This document shows positions 14,449 to 21,605 of a stretch of DNA of 22,941 nt, piece after piece (position 1 is the first letter of the stretch; each line of letters begins with the position of its first letter). A program made the translations under genes and the position numbers. The notes under the pieces were generated by a model. That model was not told the DNA's origin. It did no database searches and saw only the letters and a list, made by a program, of their open reading frames with translations. Source of the DNA: a virus; IMG/VR virus record IMGVR_UViG_3300007363_000113, positions 1 to 22,941 of that record; one strand, written 5' to 3'.

Positions 14449-15107
14449 TCGTTGGTATTGTGGGCCTGATAGGCGCTGGCAAAGACACTGCCGCCGACTA
14501 CCTGTGTAATTTTCATGGTTTTCGCAGAGAAAGTTTTGCCAATACGCTGAAAGATGCTGTGGCCTGTGTGTTTGGATGGGATAGAGTTTTGCTAGAAGGC
14601 CGTACAAAACAGGCTCGCGAGTGGCGAGAACAAGTGGATCCCTGGTGGGCCCAGCGTTTAAATGTGCCTGACTTGACCCCAAGATACGTGCTACAACAAT
14701 GGGGTACTGAAGTTTGCCGCCGTGGATTCCATGATGATATTTGGATTGCCAGTTTAGAAAACAAACTACGCAACAGCCAGGATGATGTGGTGATCAGTGA
14801 CTGTCGTTTTCCCAATGAAATAGCAGCAATTAAACAGGCTGGGGGACTAGTGGTTAGGGTAGTTCGCGGGCCCGAACCCGAGTGGTACGAGGCTGCTGGT
14901 AGTGTTAATCGAGGCCCCAACGGCAATGTTACCTGGGCTACCAGCCGTGAACGACTGAAAAAACTAGGCATTCATGCCAGCGAAACTGCTTGGATTGGCA
15001 CCAAGTTTGATGCGGTGTTGGACAATAACAGCACACTGGACCACTTATATCAACAGGTAAAAGCCCTGGTCACAAGTCCGGCTCAAGATCTCCCGGACGC
15101 CAAGTAG
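14445..15107 (+). CDS. 1: Deoxynucleoside monophosphate kinase, T4 gp1-like
   Basis: The 220-residue product has an N-terminal P-loop GLIGAGKDT (7-15), a LKDAVACVFGW helix (35-45) as in the LAGPIKDALAYAWG region of T4 gp1, an LQQWGTEVCR block (83-92), VVISDCRFPNE (115-125) matching the T4 IVPDTRQDHE substrate block, and a conserved SETAWIG near 179-185. T4 gp1 phosphorylates dNMPs, including modified dCMP, to dNDPs for phage DNA synthesis. Substrate range, and whether this phage uses a modified base, cannot be told here. It is translationally coupled to the exonuclease gene (ATGA overlap) and probably shares its sigma70-like promoter. Its last 38 bases overlap the opposing HNH-like gene. Confidence 0.85.
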   Translation: MIVGIVGLIGAGKDTAADYLCNFHGFRRESFANTLKDAVACVFGWDRVLLEGRTKQAREWREQVDPWWAQRLNVPDLTPRYVLQQWGTEVCRRGFHDDIWIASLENKLRNSQDDVVISDCRFPNEIAAIKQAGGLVVRVVRGPEPEWYEAAGSVNRGPNGNVTWATSRERLKKLGIHASETAWIGTKFDAVLDNNSTLDHLYQQVKALVTSPAQDLPDAK

Positions 15108-15417
15108 CATCGGTTTTTTTCAATAACTCAACACAGTTAAGACAAACTGTTTTTAAATTTCGTTGTTCTAGGTTGTTGAGATTTCCGTCCACATGAAACA
15201 CCAATAGTTGCGTTGACAGCTTGGCCTTAAACCCGCATCGATCACATGCGGGTTTTTTCTTGTAGCCAGCAGATTTCCACCGTGGTTCTCGTGGGCGAAG
15301 TCCACGTCCCTTTCTTGTGCAGTTTTCACACCGTGATCTATAGTGTGTGATATTTTCTTTGATGTAGTTTACAGCACATGGACGTTGATGACATGACTGA
15401 CAAATGGGCCTTTGCAT
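15070..15417 (-). CDS. HNH-like zinc-ribbon protein, probably not a standard nuclease
   Basis: Taking ATG 15417, the product is 115 residues; a GTG at 15453 would add 12. It begins MQRPICQSCHQRPCAVNY, with a first Cys pair, then a CENCTRKG pair. A second zinc site follows in ACDRCGFKAK and VCLNC. Between them, QLLVFHVDGNLNNLEQRNLKTVCLNC has the layout of an HNH domain (normally xDHxDGNxxNN...NLxxLCxxCH). Here Phe replaces the Asp before His and Val replaces the terminal His, so catalysis is doubtful. I recall similar degenerate proteins in other marine T4-like phages, close to structural genes. A structural zinc-binding or DNA-binding role is as likely as nuclease activity. It is a lone minus-strand gene, convergent with gp1 and divergent from gp18. 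Confidence 0.68.
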   Translation of the reverse strand: MQRPICQSCHQRPCAVNYIKENITHYRSRCENCTRKGRGLRPREPRWKSAGYKKKPACDRCGFKAKLSTQLLVFHVDGNLNNLEQRNLKTVCLNCVELLKKTDATWRPGDLEPDL

Positions 15418-15421
15418 GGCA

Positions 15422-15429
15422 TATTTATG
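15422..15429 (-). promoter_or_regulatory. Late-type box CATAAATA before the HNH-like gene
   Basis: CATAAATA ends 4 bases before ATG 15417, the same spacing as at the homing endonuclease and gp16. No Shine-Dalgarno sequence lies between. If the box were used, the RNA would be leaderless or begin within the start codon. Confidence 0.4.
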
Positions 15430-15478
15430 GTGGACCTTGGCCAAAGGGCGCACAACTCAGCGGTTTTTGGCATTCGTC

Positions 15479-15486
15479 AATAAATA
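15479..15486 (+). promoter_or_regulatory. Late-type promoter AATAAATA for the tail sheath gene
   Basis: AATAAATA is 7 of 8 identical to TATAAATA and ends 24 bases before the gp18 ATG. An AAAAGGA ribosome binding site sits in between at a good distance. This is a typical T4-late arrangement and the most convincing late promoter in the window. Confidence 0.65.
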
Positions 15487-15510
15487 TTAGAACTTGAAAA
15501 GGAAACCATT

Positions 15511-18500
15511 ATGGCTCTAGTATCACCAGGCGTAGAAGTAACAGTAATTGACGAGAGTCAATACATCCCTTCTGCTGTCAACACAGTCCCTTATTTCTTA
15601 GTTGCAACTGCACAAAACAAAGTATCCAGCGACGGCGTAACCGTAGCAGCTGGTACACTTGCTGCCAATGCAAACAAAACATATTTAATCACTAGTCAGC
15701 GCGACCTGGCAGCCACATTTGGTGTGCCGTTCTTTTACAACACCACAACTGGAACTCCAATCAATGGTTACGAACTCAACGAGTACGGCTTGTTGGCTGC
15801 GTATTCAGCGTTGGGCGTTACAAATCGTGCTTATGTACAACGTGCTGACATTGACCTAACAGAATTAACTGCAAGTTTAACACGCCCAACTGGTGCTCCT
15901 GCCAATGGTGATTATTGGTTAGACACCACAGTCAGCACCTGGGGCATCTTTGAATGGGATCAAATCAATGCTACATTTACCAATGTTGTACCATTGGTGA
16001 TTACAGATGCTACAGACTGTGTAAGTGGGGACGACACAATTGCTGGAAATACTCCCAAGGATTCAATTGGATCAATTGGTGATTATGCTGTAGTTGCAGT
16101 GGGTGTAAACATATTTGGATACTATAAAAAATATGACAACACCTGGAACCAGATTGGCAGCGACGCTTGGAAAACTTCATGGCCCACAATTACGGGATCT
16201 GCGGCCCCAACCGTGCTGACAGCAGGTAGCAACATCTTTATCAACGATAGTTTGATAACTGTTCCAGTGGCACCCAACAACACAGTAGCAGGCTTGGCTG
16301 GAGCTATAACAGGTATCACAGGAGTTACTGCCACTGCTACAAACAATGTATTGCGTATCTATGCAGACAGCACGGCTGCCAATGATGGATCAACGCTGAG
16401 CAACAATGGTATTGTTACTATTGATGTAGGCACTGTGGGTGGCTCGGCCTTGCTCACTGCTTTGGGGATCTCCGCAGGTGAGTATGCCGCCCCAGAATAT
16501 AACCCATCTTACAGTTATGAACAGCCACGTTGGAGAACCACTGACAGTGACGGCGGCCGCCCAACCGGTTCTGTGTGGCAAAATCTTTCCACAGCCAACA
16601 ATGGTTTAAACTTGAGCTTCAAGTCATACAGCGCCACTTTGGGTGCTTTTGTATCACAAACAGTGCCAGCTTATGCCAATGACACTGCTGCACTTTATGG
16701 ACTTGACCCCAGTGGTGGCGGCAAGAATATTCCTGTAGGAACAAGTTATGTACTGTTTGATAATTTTTTCTATCAAACTACTCCACTTATAACATTTGCA
16801 TTTGAAATTTTAAATCGATATGCAATTGGTGCTACAGAAGTAACAGGAACCACTACACCAACAGGTAATGCATTTACTGTTGGCAATACTTTTACATTAA
16901 CAGGTACTGCTGCAGGACAAAGTTTTAACAATTCTGGAACAGTTACCATTGGTGGTACAGGTACTGTGGCAGATTTTATTACGGCAGTGTCTGCAGCCAA
17001 CGTGCCGCATGTGTCTGCTAGCGTTAACACCGCAGGCAACATTGTGTTTACACACAGCCAAGGCGGTACTATATTTTTAGCCAACACCAGTGGCACCCCT
17101 GCAACAACAGCAGGTTTTACTACATCTACAGACAAAGTACGTCAAAGTCCAGTCAGCGCAATTGGCCTGGTGTTGAGTAATTTTGTAACTGATCCGTTGT
17201 TTACCTACAGTTCAAGTTCAACTGCTCCGGATCAAGATCCAGCAGACGGAAGATTATGGTATTACAGTTCAGTTGACGAAGCAGATATCATGATTCAAGA
17301 CAACGGCTCTTGGCAAGGATATCAGCTGGTTACCAATGATGTTCGTGGTTATGATTTGACCTTATGTAATGCTACTGGACCCATTATTTCGGCTACAGCA
17401 CCAACTACACAAACAAACACAGCTGAAAGTCCTTTGGCGTATGGAGATCTTTGGATTGACACATCAGATTTGGAAAATTATCCCAAGTTATATCGTTGGG
17501 AAAGTGTAAACGGACTTGACCAGTGGGTTGAAATTGACACGTCAGATCAGGTCACACAGAATGGTATATTGTTTGCTGATGCACGATGGGCGCCTAACGG
17601 TACCACGGATCCCGTAGCAGACGCTATTCCTAGTATTAGTGATCTACTAACTAGCAGTTACCTAGATCCTGATGCTCCAGATCCTTCATTGTACCCCCAA
17701 GGCATGTTGTTGTTTAACACACGTCGCTCAGGATACAATGTCAAGAGTTTCCAACAAAACTACTTTACAACCTCAGCAACTGACTATGCCATTGACTCTT
17801 GGTCTAGCACTGCCACTTATGCCTACAATGATTTTGTAAGCTACAATAATAACATTTATGTGTGTATATTGGCTCCCACTGCTAACCAGAACCCTAGCAA
17901 TGGCACATATTGGGCTGCGATCAATCTAAACACCTGGCTCACCGCCAGTGGCAACAAAGACAATGGCAGCATGTGGTCTGGTCGACTAGCACAACGTCAA
18001 CTGATTGTGTCTGCATTAAAAGCTGGTATTGACACCAGCGTATCAGCACGTGAAGAACAAAACCAGTACAATATTATTGCCACACCTGCTTATCCAGAGT
18101 TGACACCAAACATGATTGCACTCAGTAACGAGCGCAACAACACATTGTTTGTTGTAGGCGACACACCAATGCGCTTGGGACCAGATGGTAATAGTTTGGT
18201 TGAATGGGCAACTAACAATAATGGACTGGGCTTGGCCACAGAAGACGGTAATTCAGCAACAAGTAACTATTGCGGTGTGTTCTACCCAAGTTGCCAAACT
18301 ACTGACCTAAGCGGTAATACAGTTGTACAACCACCAAGTCATATGATGGTGCGCACAATTCTACGTAGCGATGCAGCAAGCTATCCATGGTTAGCTCCAG
18401 CTGGTACACGTCGTGGTGTAATTGACAACGCTAGCTCAATTGGTTACATTGACGCTGCAACAGGCGAATTCAATCAAATTGGTGTAAGTCAAAGTGTACG

Positions 18501-18930
18501 TGACATTCTATATGAGCGTAACATTAATCCAATTACGTTTATTCCAGGAGTTGGTATTACTAACTTTGGTAACAAGACATCAACTGTGACTACCACAGCA
18601 TTGGATCGCATCAACGTTGCACGTTTGGTTGCATTCTTGCGTGGCCGCCTAGAAGAAATTGGCAAACTATACTTGTTTGAACCTAACGATCAAATCACAC
18701 GCAACGAGATAACAAACACATGCAATAGCTTGATGATTGACTTGGTTGCAAAACGTGCAATCTATGACTATTTGGTGGTTTGTGACTTGAGTAACAACAC
18801 ACCAGCACGCATTGATCGCAACGAACTGTGGGTTGATATTGCCATAGAACCAGTAAAAGCGGTGGAATTTATCTACATTCCGTTGCGTATCAAGAACACT
18901 GGTGAAATCGCTGGAGGCGCTGGAGTTTAA
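15511..18930 (+). CDS. 18: Tail sheath protein, T4 gp18-like, greatly enlarged
   Basis: The 1139-residue product starts MALVSPGVEVTVIDES, the standard sheath N-terminus, followed by YFLVATAQN and the LNEYGLLAAYSALGVTNRAYV segment (about 89-109). The C-terminal 300 residues carry the conserved part: PWLAPAGTRRGVI, NPITFIPGVGITNFGNKT, LDRINVARLVAFLRGRLEE, FEPND, and the closing KAVEFIYIPLRIKNTGEI. These domains build the contracting sheath around the gp19 tube. T4 gp18 is 659 residues, so several hundred residues are inserted between about 125 and 825. Insert pieces include GDYWLDT (about 133-139), DGRLWYYSS (about 575), GDLWIDTSD (about 644) and a YAYNDFVSYNNNIYV...YWAAI module (about 769-804). 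The inserts probably decorate the outer surface. No intein splice residues were found. Confidence 0.93.
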   Translation: MALVSPGVEVTVIDESQYIPSAVNTVPYFLVATAQNKVSSDGVTVAAGTLAANANKTYLITSQRDLAATFGVPFFYNTTTGTPINGYELNEYGLLAAYSALGVTNRAYVQRADIDLTELTASLTRPTGAPANGDYWLDTTVSTWGIFEWDQINATFTNVVPLVITDATDCVSGDDTIAGNTPKDSIGSIGDYAVVAVGVNIFGYYKKYDNTWNQIGSDAWKTSWPTITGSAAPTVLTAGSNIFINDSLITVPVAPNNTVAGLAGAITGITGVTATATNNVLRIYADSTAANDGSTLSNNGIVTIDVGTVGGSALLTALGISAGEYAAPEYNPSYSYEQPRWRTTDSDGGRPTGSVWQNLSTANNGLNLSFKSYSATLGAFVSQTVPAYANDTAALYGLDPSGGGKNIPVGTSYVLFDNFFYQTTPLITFAFEILNRYAIGATEVTGTTTPTGNAFTVGNTFTLTGTAAGQSFNNSGTVTIGGTGTVADFITAVSAANVPHVSASVNTAGNIVFTHSQGGTIFLANTSGTPATTAGFTTSTDKVRQSPVSAIGLVLSNFVTDPLFTYSSSSTAPDQDPADGRLWYYSSVDEADIMIQDNGSWQGYQLVTNDVRGYDLTLCNATGPIISATAPTTQTNTAESPLAYGDLWIDTSDLENYPKLYRWESVNGLDQWVEIDTSDQVTQNGILFADARWAPNGTTDPVADAIPSISDLLTSSYLDPDAPDPSLYPQGMLLFNTRRSGYNVKSFQQNYFTTSATDYAIDSWSSTATYAYNDFVSYNNNIYVCILAPTANQNPSNGTYWAAINLNTWLTASGNKDNGSMWSGRLAQRQLIVSALKAGIDTSVSAREEQNQYNIIATPAYPELTPNMIALSNERNNTLFVVGDTPMRLGPDGNSLVEWATNNNGLGLATEDGNSATSNYCGVFYPSCQTTDLSGNTVVQPPSHMMVRTILRSDAASYPWLAPAGTRRGVIDNASSIGYIDAATGEFNQIGVSQSVRDILYERNINPITFIPGVGITNFGNKTSTVTTTALDRINVARLVAFLRGRLEEIGKLYLFEPNDQITRNEITNTCNSLMIDLVAKRAIYDYLVVCDLSNNTPARIDRNELWVDIAIEPVKAVEFIYIPLRIKNTGEIAGGAGV

Positions 18931-18936
18931 AAAGGT

Positions 18937-18952
18937 GGCGGTTTCGACCGCC
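18937..18952 (+). terminator. UUCG-loop hairpin between gp18 and gp19
   Basis: GGCGGT and ACCGCC form a perfect 6-bp stem around TTCG, starting 6 bases after the gp18 stop. T4 uses UUCG hairpins between structural genes as partial terminators or RNA stabilisers. No U-tract follows on the + strand, so attenuation or mRNA protection is more likely than full termination. On the other strand the stem is followed by TTTTT, but no gene there needs it. Confidence 0.5.
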
Positions 18953-18962
18953 TACCAATCCA

Positions 18963-18970
18963 GGTAAATA
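18963..18970 (+). promoter_or_regulatory. Late-type box GGTAAATA for the tail tube gene
   Basis: GGTAAATA (6 of 8 to TATAAATA) ends 19 bases before the gp19 ATG, and TAGGAG lies between as ribosome binding site. Identical box and spacing occur upstream of gp13. It would give gp19 its own late transcript beyond the UUCG hairpin. Confidence 0.5.
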
Positions 18971-18989
18971 AACACATAGGAGATAACAA

Positions 18990-19625
18990 ATGGCAGTTTC
19001 ATCATTACAGCGCATGACAGTACCACTAGCTAGCGATCAAAGCTCTAGCGTACAGGGTTTGTTGATGCCAAAACTCAAATATCGCTTTAGAGTGATGTTT
19101 GAAAACTTTGGCATTTCAAAGCCAACAACAGAATTAACCAAGCAAGTGGTGAGCGTGGCTCGTCCTAACTTGACATTTGAAGAAATCGCATTGCCGATTT
19201 ATAACTCAACATTGAAACTGGCCGGTCGCCATACTTGGGCAGACGTTGCTTGCTCAGTGCGTGATGACGCGAGTGGTAGCGTAAGCAAGTTGATCGGCGA
19301 GCAACTACAGAAGCAAATGGACTTCTTGGAAATGGCTTCGGCAGCTTCTGGTATTGATTACAAATTCTTGACCAAGATTGAAATACTAGACGGTGGCAAC
19401 GGTGCCGCAACTCCAGTGGTTCTTGAAACCTGGGAACTGTATGGATGTTATTTGAAAGGTGCAGACTACGGCGAATTGAACTACGGCACCAATGAAGGTG
19501 TCACAGTTAATATGACAATTGCCTACGATAACGCTAACCAGACACCTAACGGTACCGGAGTCGGCACAGCAATTGGTAGAACCATTGGTGACGTTGTAAC
19601 AGGTGCTGGCAACGGCGCTGTCTAA
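18990..19625 (+). CDS. 19: Tail tube protein, T4 gp19-like
   Basis: The 211-residue product is of normal tube-subunit size, though longer than the 163 residues of T4 gp19. MPKLKYRFRVMFENFG (26-41) and VVSVARPNLTFEEIALPIYN (48-67) are the beta-strand blocks typical of gp19, followed by GRHTWADVACSVRDD (74-88) and VVLETWELYGCYLKGADYGE with VTVNMTIAYDNA near the end. The protein stacks in rings to form the inner tube through which DNA passes. TAGGAG 7 bases before the ATG is a strong ribosome binding site. It directly follows the sheath gene, as in T4. The last 25 residues are Gly/Thr-rich and probably flexible. Confidence 0.9.
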   Translation: MAVSSLQRMTVPLASDQSSSVQGLLMPKLKYRFRVMFENFGISKPTTELTKQVVSVARPNLTFEEIALPIYNSTLKLAGRHTWADVACSVRDDASGSVSKLIGEQLQKQMDFLEMASAASGIDYKFLTKIEILDGGNGAATPVVLETWELYGCYLKGADYGELNYGTNEGVTVNMTIAYDNANQTPNGTGVGTAIGRTIGDVVTGAGNGAV

Positions 19626-19636
19626 GGCGGCCTAAC

Positions 19637-20782
19637 ATGCCAACATTTGGCCAACAACTTTGGCAAGGATTTACTAATTCAAACAACTTGCGTGATTATA
19701 CTCACGCAAGTAAAACCTTTACCTCAAACGCATTTGAACTTAAACCTCGGTACAAGTTCCTTTTTCACGTCAGCTTTACGCTTAATACTGATATTCCTGC
19801 CATTTCAAAAGTCATTGGCACACAAGAAGCACAAAATCTAAGCTACGTAGTAAAAACCGTAGACCTACCCAAATACAATATTACTAATGAAACAATGAAT
19901 CAGTATAACCGCAAACGTGTTGTACAGACAAAAATAAATTACGATCCTGTTACTCTTACATTTCATGATGATTCAGGAGACAATGTAAGAAACATGTGGT
20001 ATAACTATTTTAGCTACTACTACAAAGATCCTAGCCAGACTTATCTTGCACCTAATAGCACTAACGGCAGTCTTGGACCCAGCGGAAACAAAGCAAATGG
20101 ATTTGGCTATAATGCTAGAGATATTTACGAAAACCAAAGATTAGGTAATGTCAATGATTGGGGCTTTATTGGCGAAGCATTCAATGACGGTACTAGTTCT
20201 GCGTCAGGAAAACCACCATTTTTTAGAGACATTCGTATATATGGAATGGATCAACATAAATTTGCTGAATATGTGTTGATAAATCCTATTATTACTGCTT
20301 GGAACCATGACCAATACAATTACAGTGAAGGCGCCGGCACCATGCAAAATACCATGACCATTGCATATGAAACCGTTAAATATTATTCTGGTGCTATTGG
20401 CAATCAAAGACCTGATATCAATGTTCAAGGGTTTGCTGACCCAAGTCATTATGATACAACTACAAGTCCAATCGCTCGTCCAGGTTCTAGAGCCACCGTT
20501 TTTGGGCAAGGCGGTTTGTTAGATGCAGGAGGTGGTATATTGGAAGATTTACAAAGTGGTGGATTGTTGGGTGCAATTGGTGCTGTGCAAAAAGCCGGCA
20601 CGGTCTATAATACTTTCAAAGGCAAAAACATTGCTAGTATTGCTACTAGCGAAGCAGTGGCTCAAGGAGTCAAGAGTATTCAGGGTGCTATTCCTGGTGC
20701 AATTCGTAGTATTCCAGGTCGTTCCAGCGGCATGTATTTTCCCAGTCCACAGAGTCCTAGTAACAACACCACAGGTAGATAA
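19637..20782 (+). CDS. Tail tube-related structural protein (gp19 family), possible tube initiator or cap
   Basis: The 381-residue product begins 11 bases after gp19. Its N-terminal 280 residues follow the tube-protein plan: ELKPRYKFLFHVSFTLNT (about 35-52) parallels KYRFRVMFENFG, LSYVVKTVDLPKYNI parallels VVSVARPNLTFEE, and the FHDDSGDNVRNMWYNYFSYY, FFRDIRIYGMDQHKF and TMQNTMTIAYETVKYYSGAI segments correspond to later strands. The C-terminal 100 residues are Gly/Ser/Ala-rich and probably flexible. I recall this protein as a standard neighbour of gp19 in marine T4-like phages. In T4 the baseplate tube proteins gp48 and gp54 share the tube fold, so a tube initiator, cap or terminator role is a reasonable inference. 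It is not proved here. Confidence 0.68.
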   Translation: MPTFGQQLWQGFTNSNNLRDYTHASKTFTSNAFELKPRYKFLFHVSFTLNTDIPAISKVIGTQEAQNLSYVVKTVDLPKYNITNETMNQYNRKRVVQTKINYDPVTLTFHDDSGDNVRNMWYNYFSYYYKDPSQTYLAPNSTNGSLGPSGNKANGFGYNARDIYENQRLGNVNDWGFIGEAFNDGTSSASGKPPFFRDIRIYGMDQHKFAEYVLINPIITAWNHDQYNYSEGAGTMQNTMTIAYETVKYYSGAIGNQRPDINVQGFADPSHYDTTTSPIARPGSRATVFGQGGLLDAGGGILEDLQSGGLLGAIGAVQKAGTVYNTFKGKNIASIATSEAVAQGVKSIQGAIPGAIRSIPGRSSGMYFPSPQSPSNNTTGR

Positions 20783-20784
20783 TC

Positions 20785-21159
20785 ATGTCAACCATTAACG
20801 ATACTAATTATCGCATTGATCAAACTGTGCGAGTCTTTGACACTTTTTACGAGTACGATGTTGACATTCCTGTAGGCGAATATGATGTGGTTCACAGCTA
20901 TTTTCGATCAGTGATGACCAGTAAACAAGCAGCAGATAACTTTACTGTGAGTTTGTTTAAAGTGGCCGAAGATACCAAGATTCCAGCACTGACATTGTTA
21001 GAATCATTTCAAGCCAGCGGTGGCGGTGTCGGCAACTCAATGAGCCTAGATTTGAATATGGCCTATTATCTCAACAGCATTCGTAACAGGGCAACTTTAT
21101 TGGGTGTTGGAGTGGCTGTGGTACCAAACTATTATGCAGCTAGAAATGTGGTGCAGTAA
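20785..21159 (+). CDS. Conserved small phage protein, probably structural
   Basis: The 124-residue product begins 2 bases after the preceding stop and ends on the gp4 start (TAATG), so it is part of one operon. The sequence has VFDTFYEYDVDIPVGEYDVVHSYF (about 17-40), SKQAADNFTVSLFKVAEDT (about 46-64), LLESFQASGG and a C-terminal hydrophobic strand LLGVGVAVVPNYYAA. There is no signal peptide, membrane segment, or catalytic motif. I recognise the style as a conserved hypothetical next to tail tube genes in environmental T4-like phages but know no function. A virion or assembly role is suggested by location only. Confidence 0.65.
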   Translation: MSTINDTNYRIDQTVRVFDTFYEYDVDIPVGEYDVVHSYFRSVMTSKQAADNFTVSLFKVAEDTKIPALTLLESFQASGGGVGNSMSLDLNMAYYLNSIRNRATLLGVGVAVVPNYYAARNVVQ

Positions 21160-21590
21160 TGGCTCGCTGGGCACAGGGGTACTATGACATTCAAAACCCT
21201 GCCAAATACGTAGGCTCAGGCAAGCCAAGATATAGATCTGGTTGGGAACTCAGCTTCATGCGGTTTTGTGATTCTAACAATGCTGTGATTCAATGGGCTA
21301 GCGAAGCAGTACAAATACCCTACAGACACCCACTCACAGGCAAGCAAACTGTGTATGTGCCAGACTTTTTGATAACTTATCGCACTCGCAACAATACTAT
21401 GCGAGCCGAATTGATAGAAATCAAACCAAAAAAACAAAGTGTGATAGAGTCAAAAATGAGCAGCCGAGATCGAGCTGTGGTAGCCATTAACTATGCTAAA
21501 TGGCAAGCTGCAACTAAATGGTGCCAACGACAAGGACTAACATTTAGAGTGGTTACAGAGCAGGACATGTTTCACAACGGTCGTGTCTAA
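21159..21590 (+). CDS. 4: Head completion protein, T4 gp4-like with TnsA-type nuclease fold
   Basis: The 143-residue product matches the length of T4 gp4 (150). Aligned blocks are YRSGWELSFMRFCD (25-38) against YRSNWEKFFFEWLD, VIQWASEAVQIPY (43-55) against IIAWGSETAVIPY, and ELIEIKPKK (84-92) against FFIEIKPKK. The PD-(D/E)xK pattern is preserved: Glu30, Asp69 in VPDF, and Glu87-x-Lys89. gp4 (also called gp50 in T4) is needed to finish DNA-filled heads so that tails can attach; in T4 it is thought to process DNA ends or structures. It shares one base with the upstream gene (TAATG) and is followed 15 bases later by gp16. Confidence 0.87.
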   Translation: MARWAQGYYDIQNPAKYVGSGKPRYRSGWELSFMRFCDSNNAVIQWASEAVQIPYRHPLTGKQTVYVPDFLITYRTRNNTMRAELIEIKPKKQSVIESKMSSRDRAVVAINYAKWQAATKWCQRQGLTFRVVTEQDMFHNGRV

Positions 21591-21593
21591 ACC

Positions 21594-21601
21594 ACTAAAT
21601 A
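21594..21601 (+). promoter_or_regulatory. Late-type box ACTAAATA before the small terminase gene
   Basis: ACTAAATA matches TATAAATA at 6 of 8 positions and ends 4 bases before the gp16 ATG. This is the third case of a 4-base spacing and, like the others, has no clear Shine-Dalgarno sequence. Confidence 0.35.
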
Positions 21602-21605
21602 TGGT

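Noticed and set aside
14513-14971. A 152-residue minus-strand frame opposite the kinase gene
   Set aside because: The kinase frame has P-loop and substrate motifs; this frame is low-complexity Ser/Pro/Leu antisense.
15076-15120. Terminator after gp1: GTCCGG/CCGGAC stem and a later run of seven T
   Set aside because: The stem is only 6 bp with an 11-base loop, and the T-run begins 15 bases after it, so this is not a convincing intrinsic terminator.
15886-17985. Intein in the tail sheath gene
   Set aside because: No splice-junction Cys/Ser/Thr plus terminal His-Asn pair or endonuclease domain was found in the extra region.
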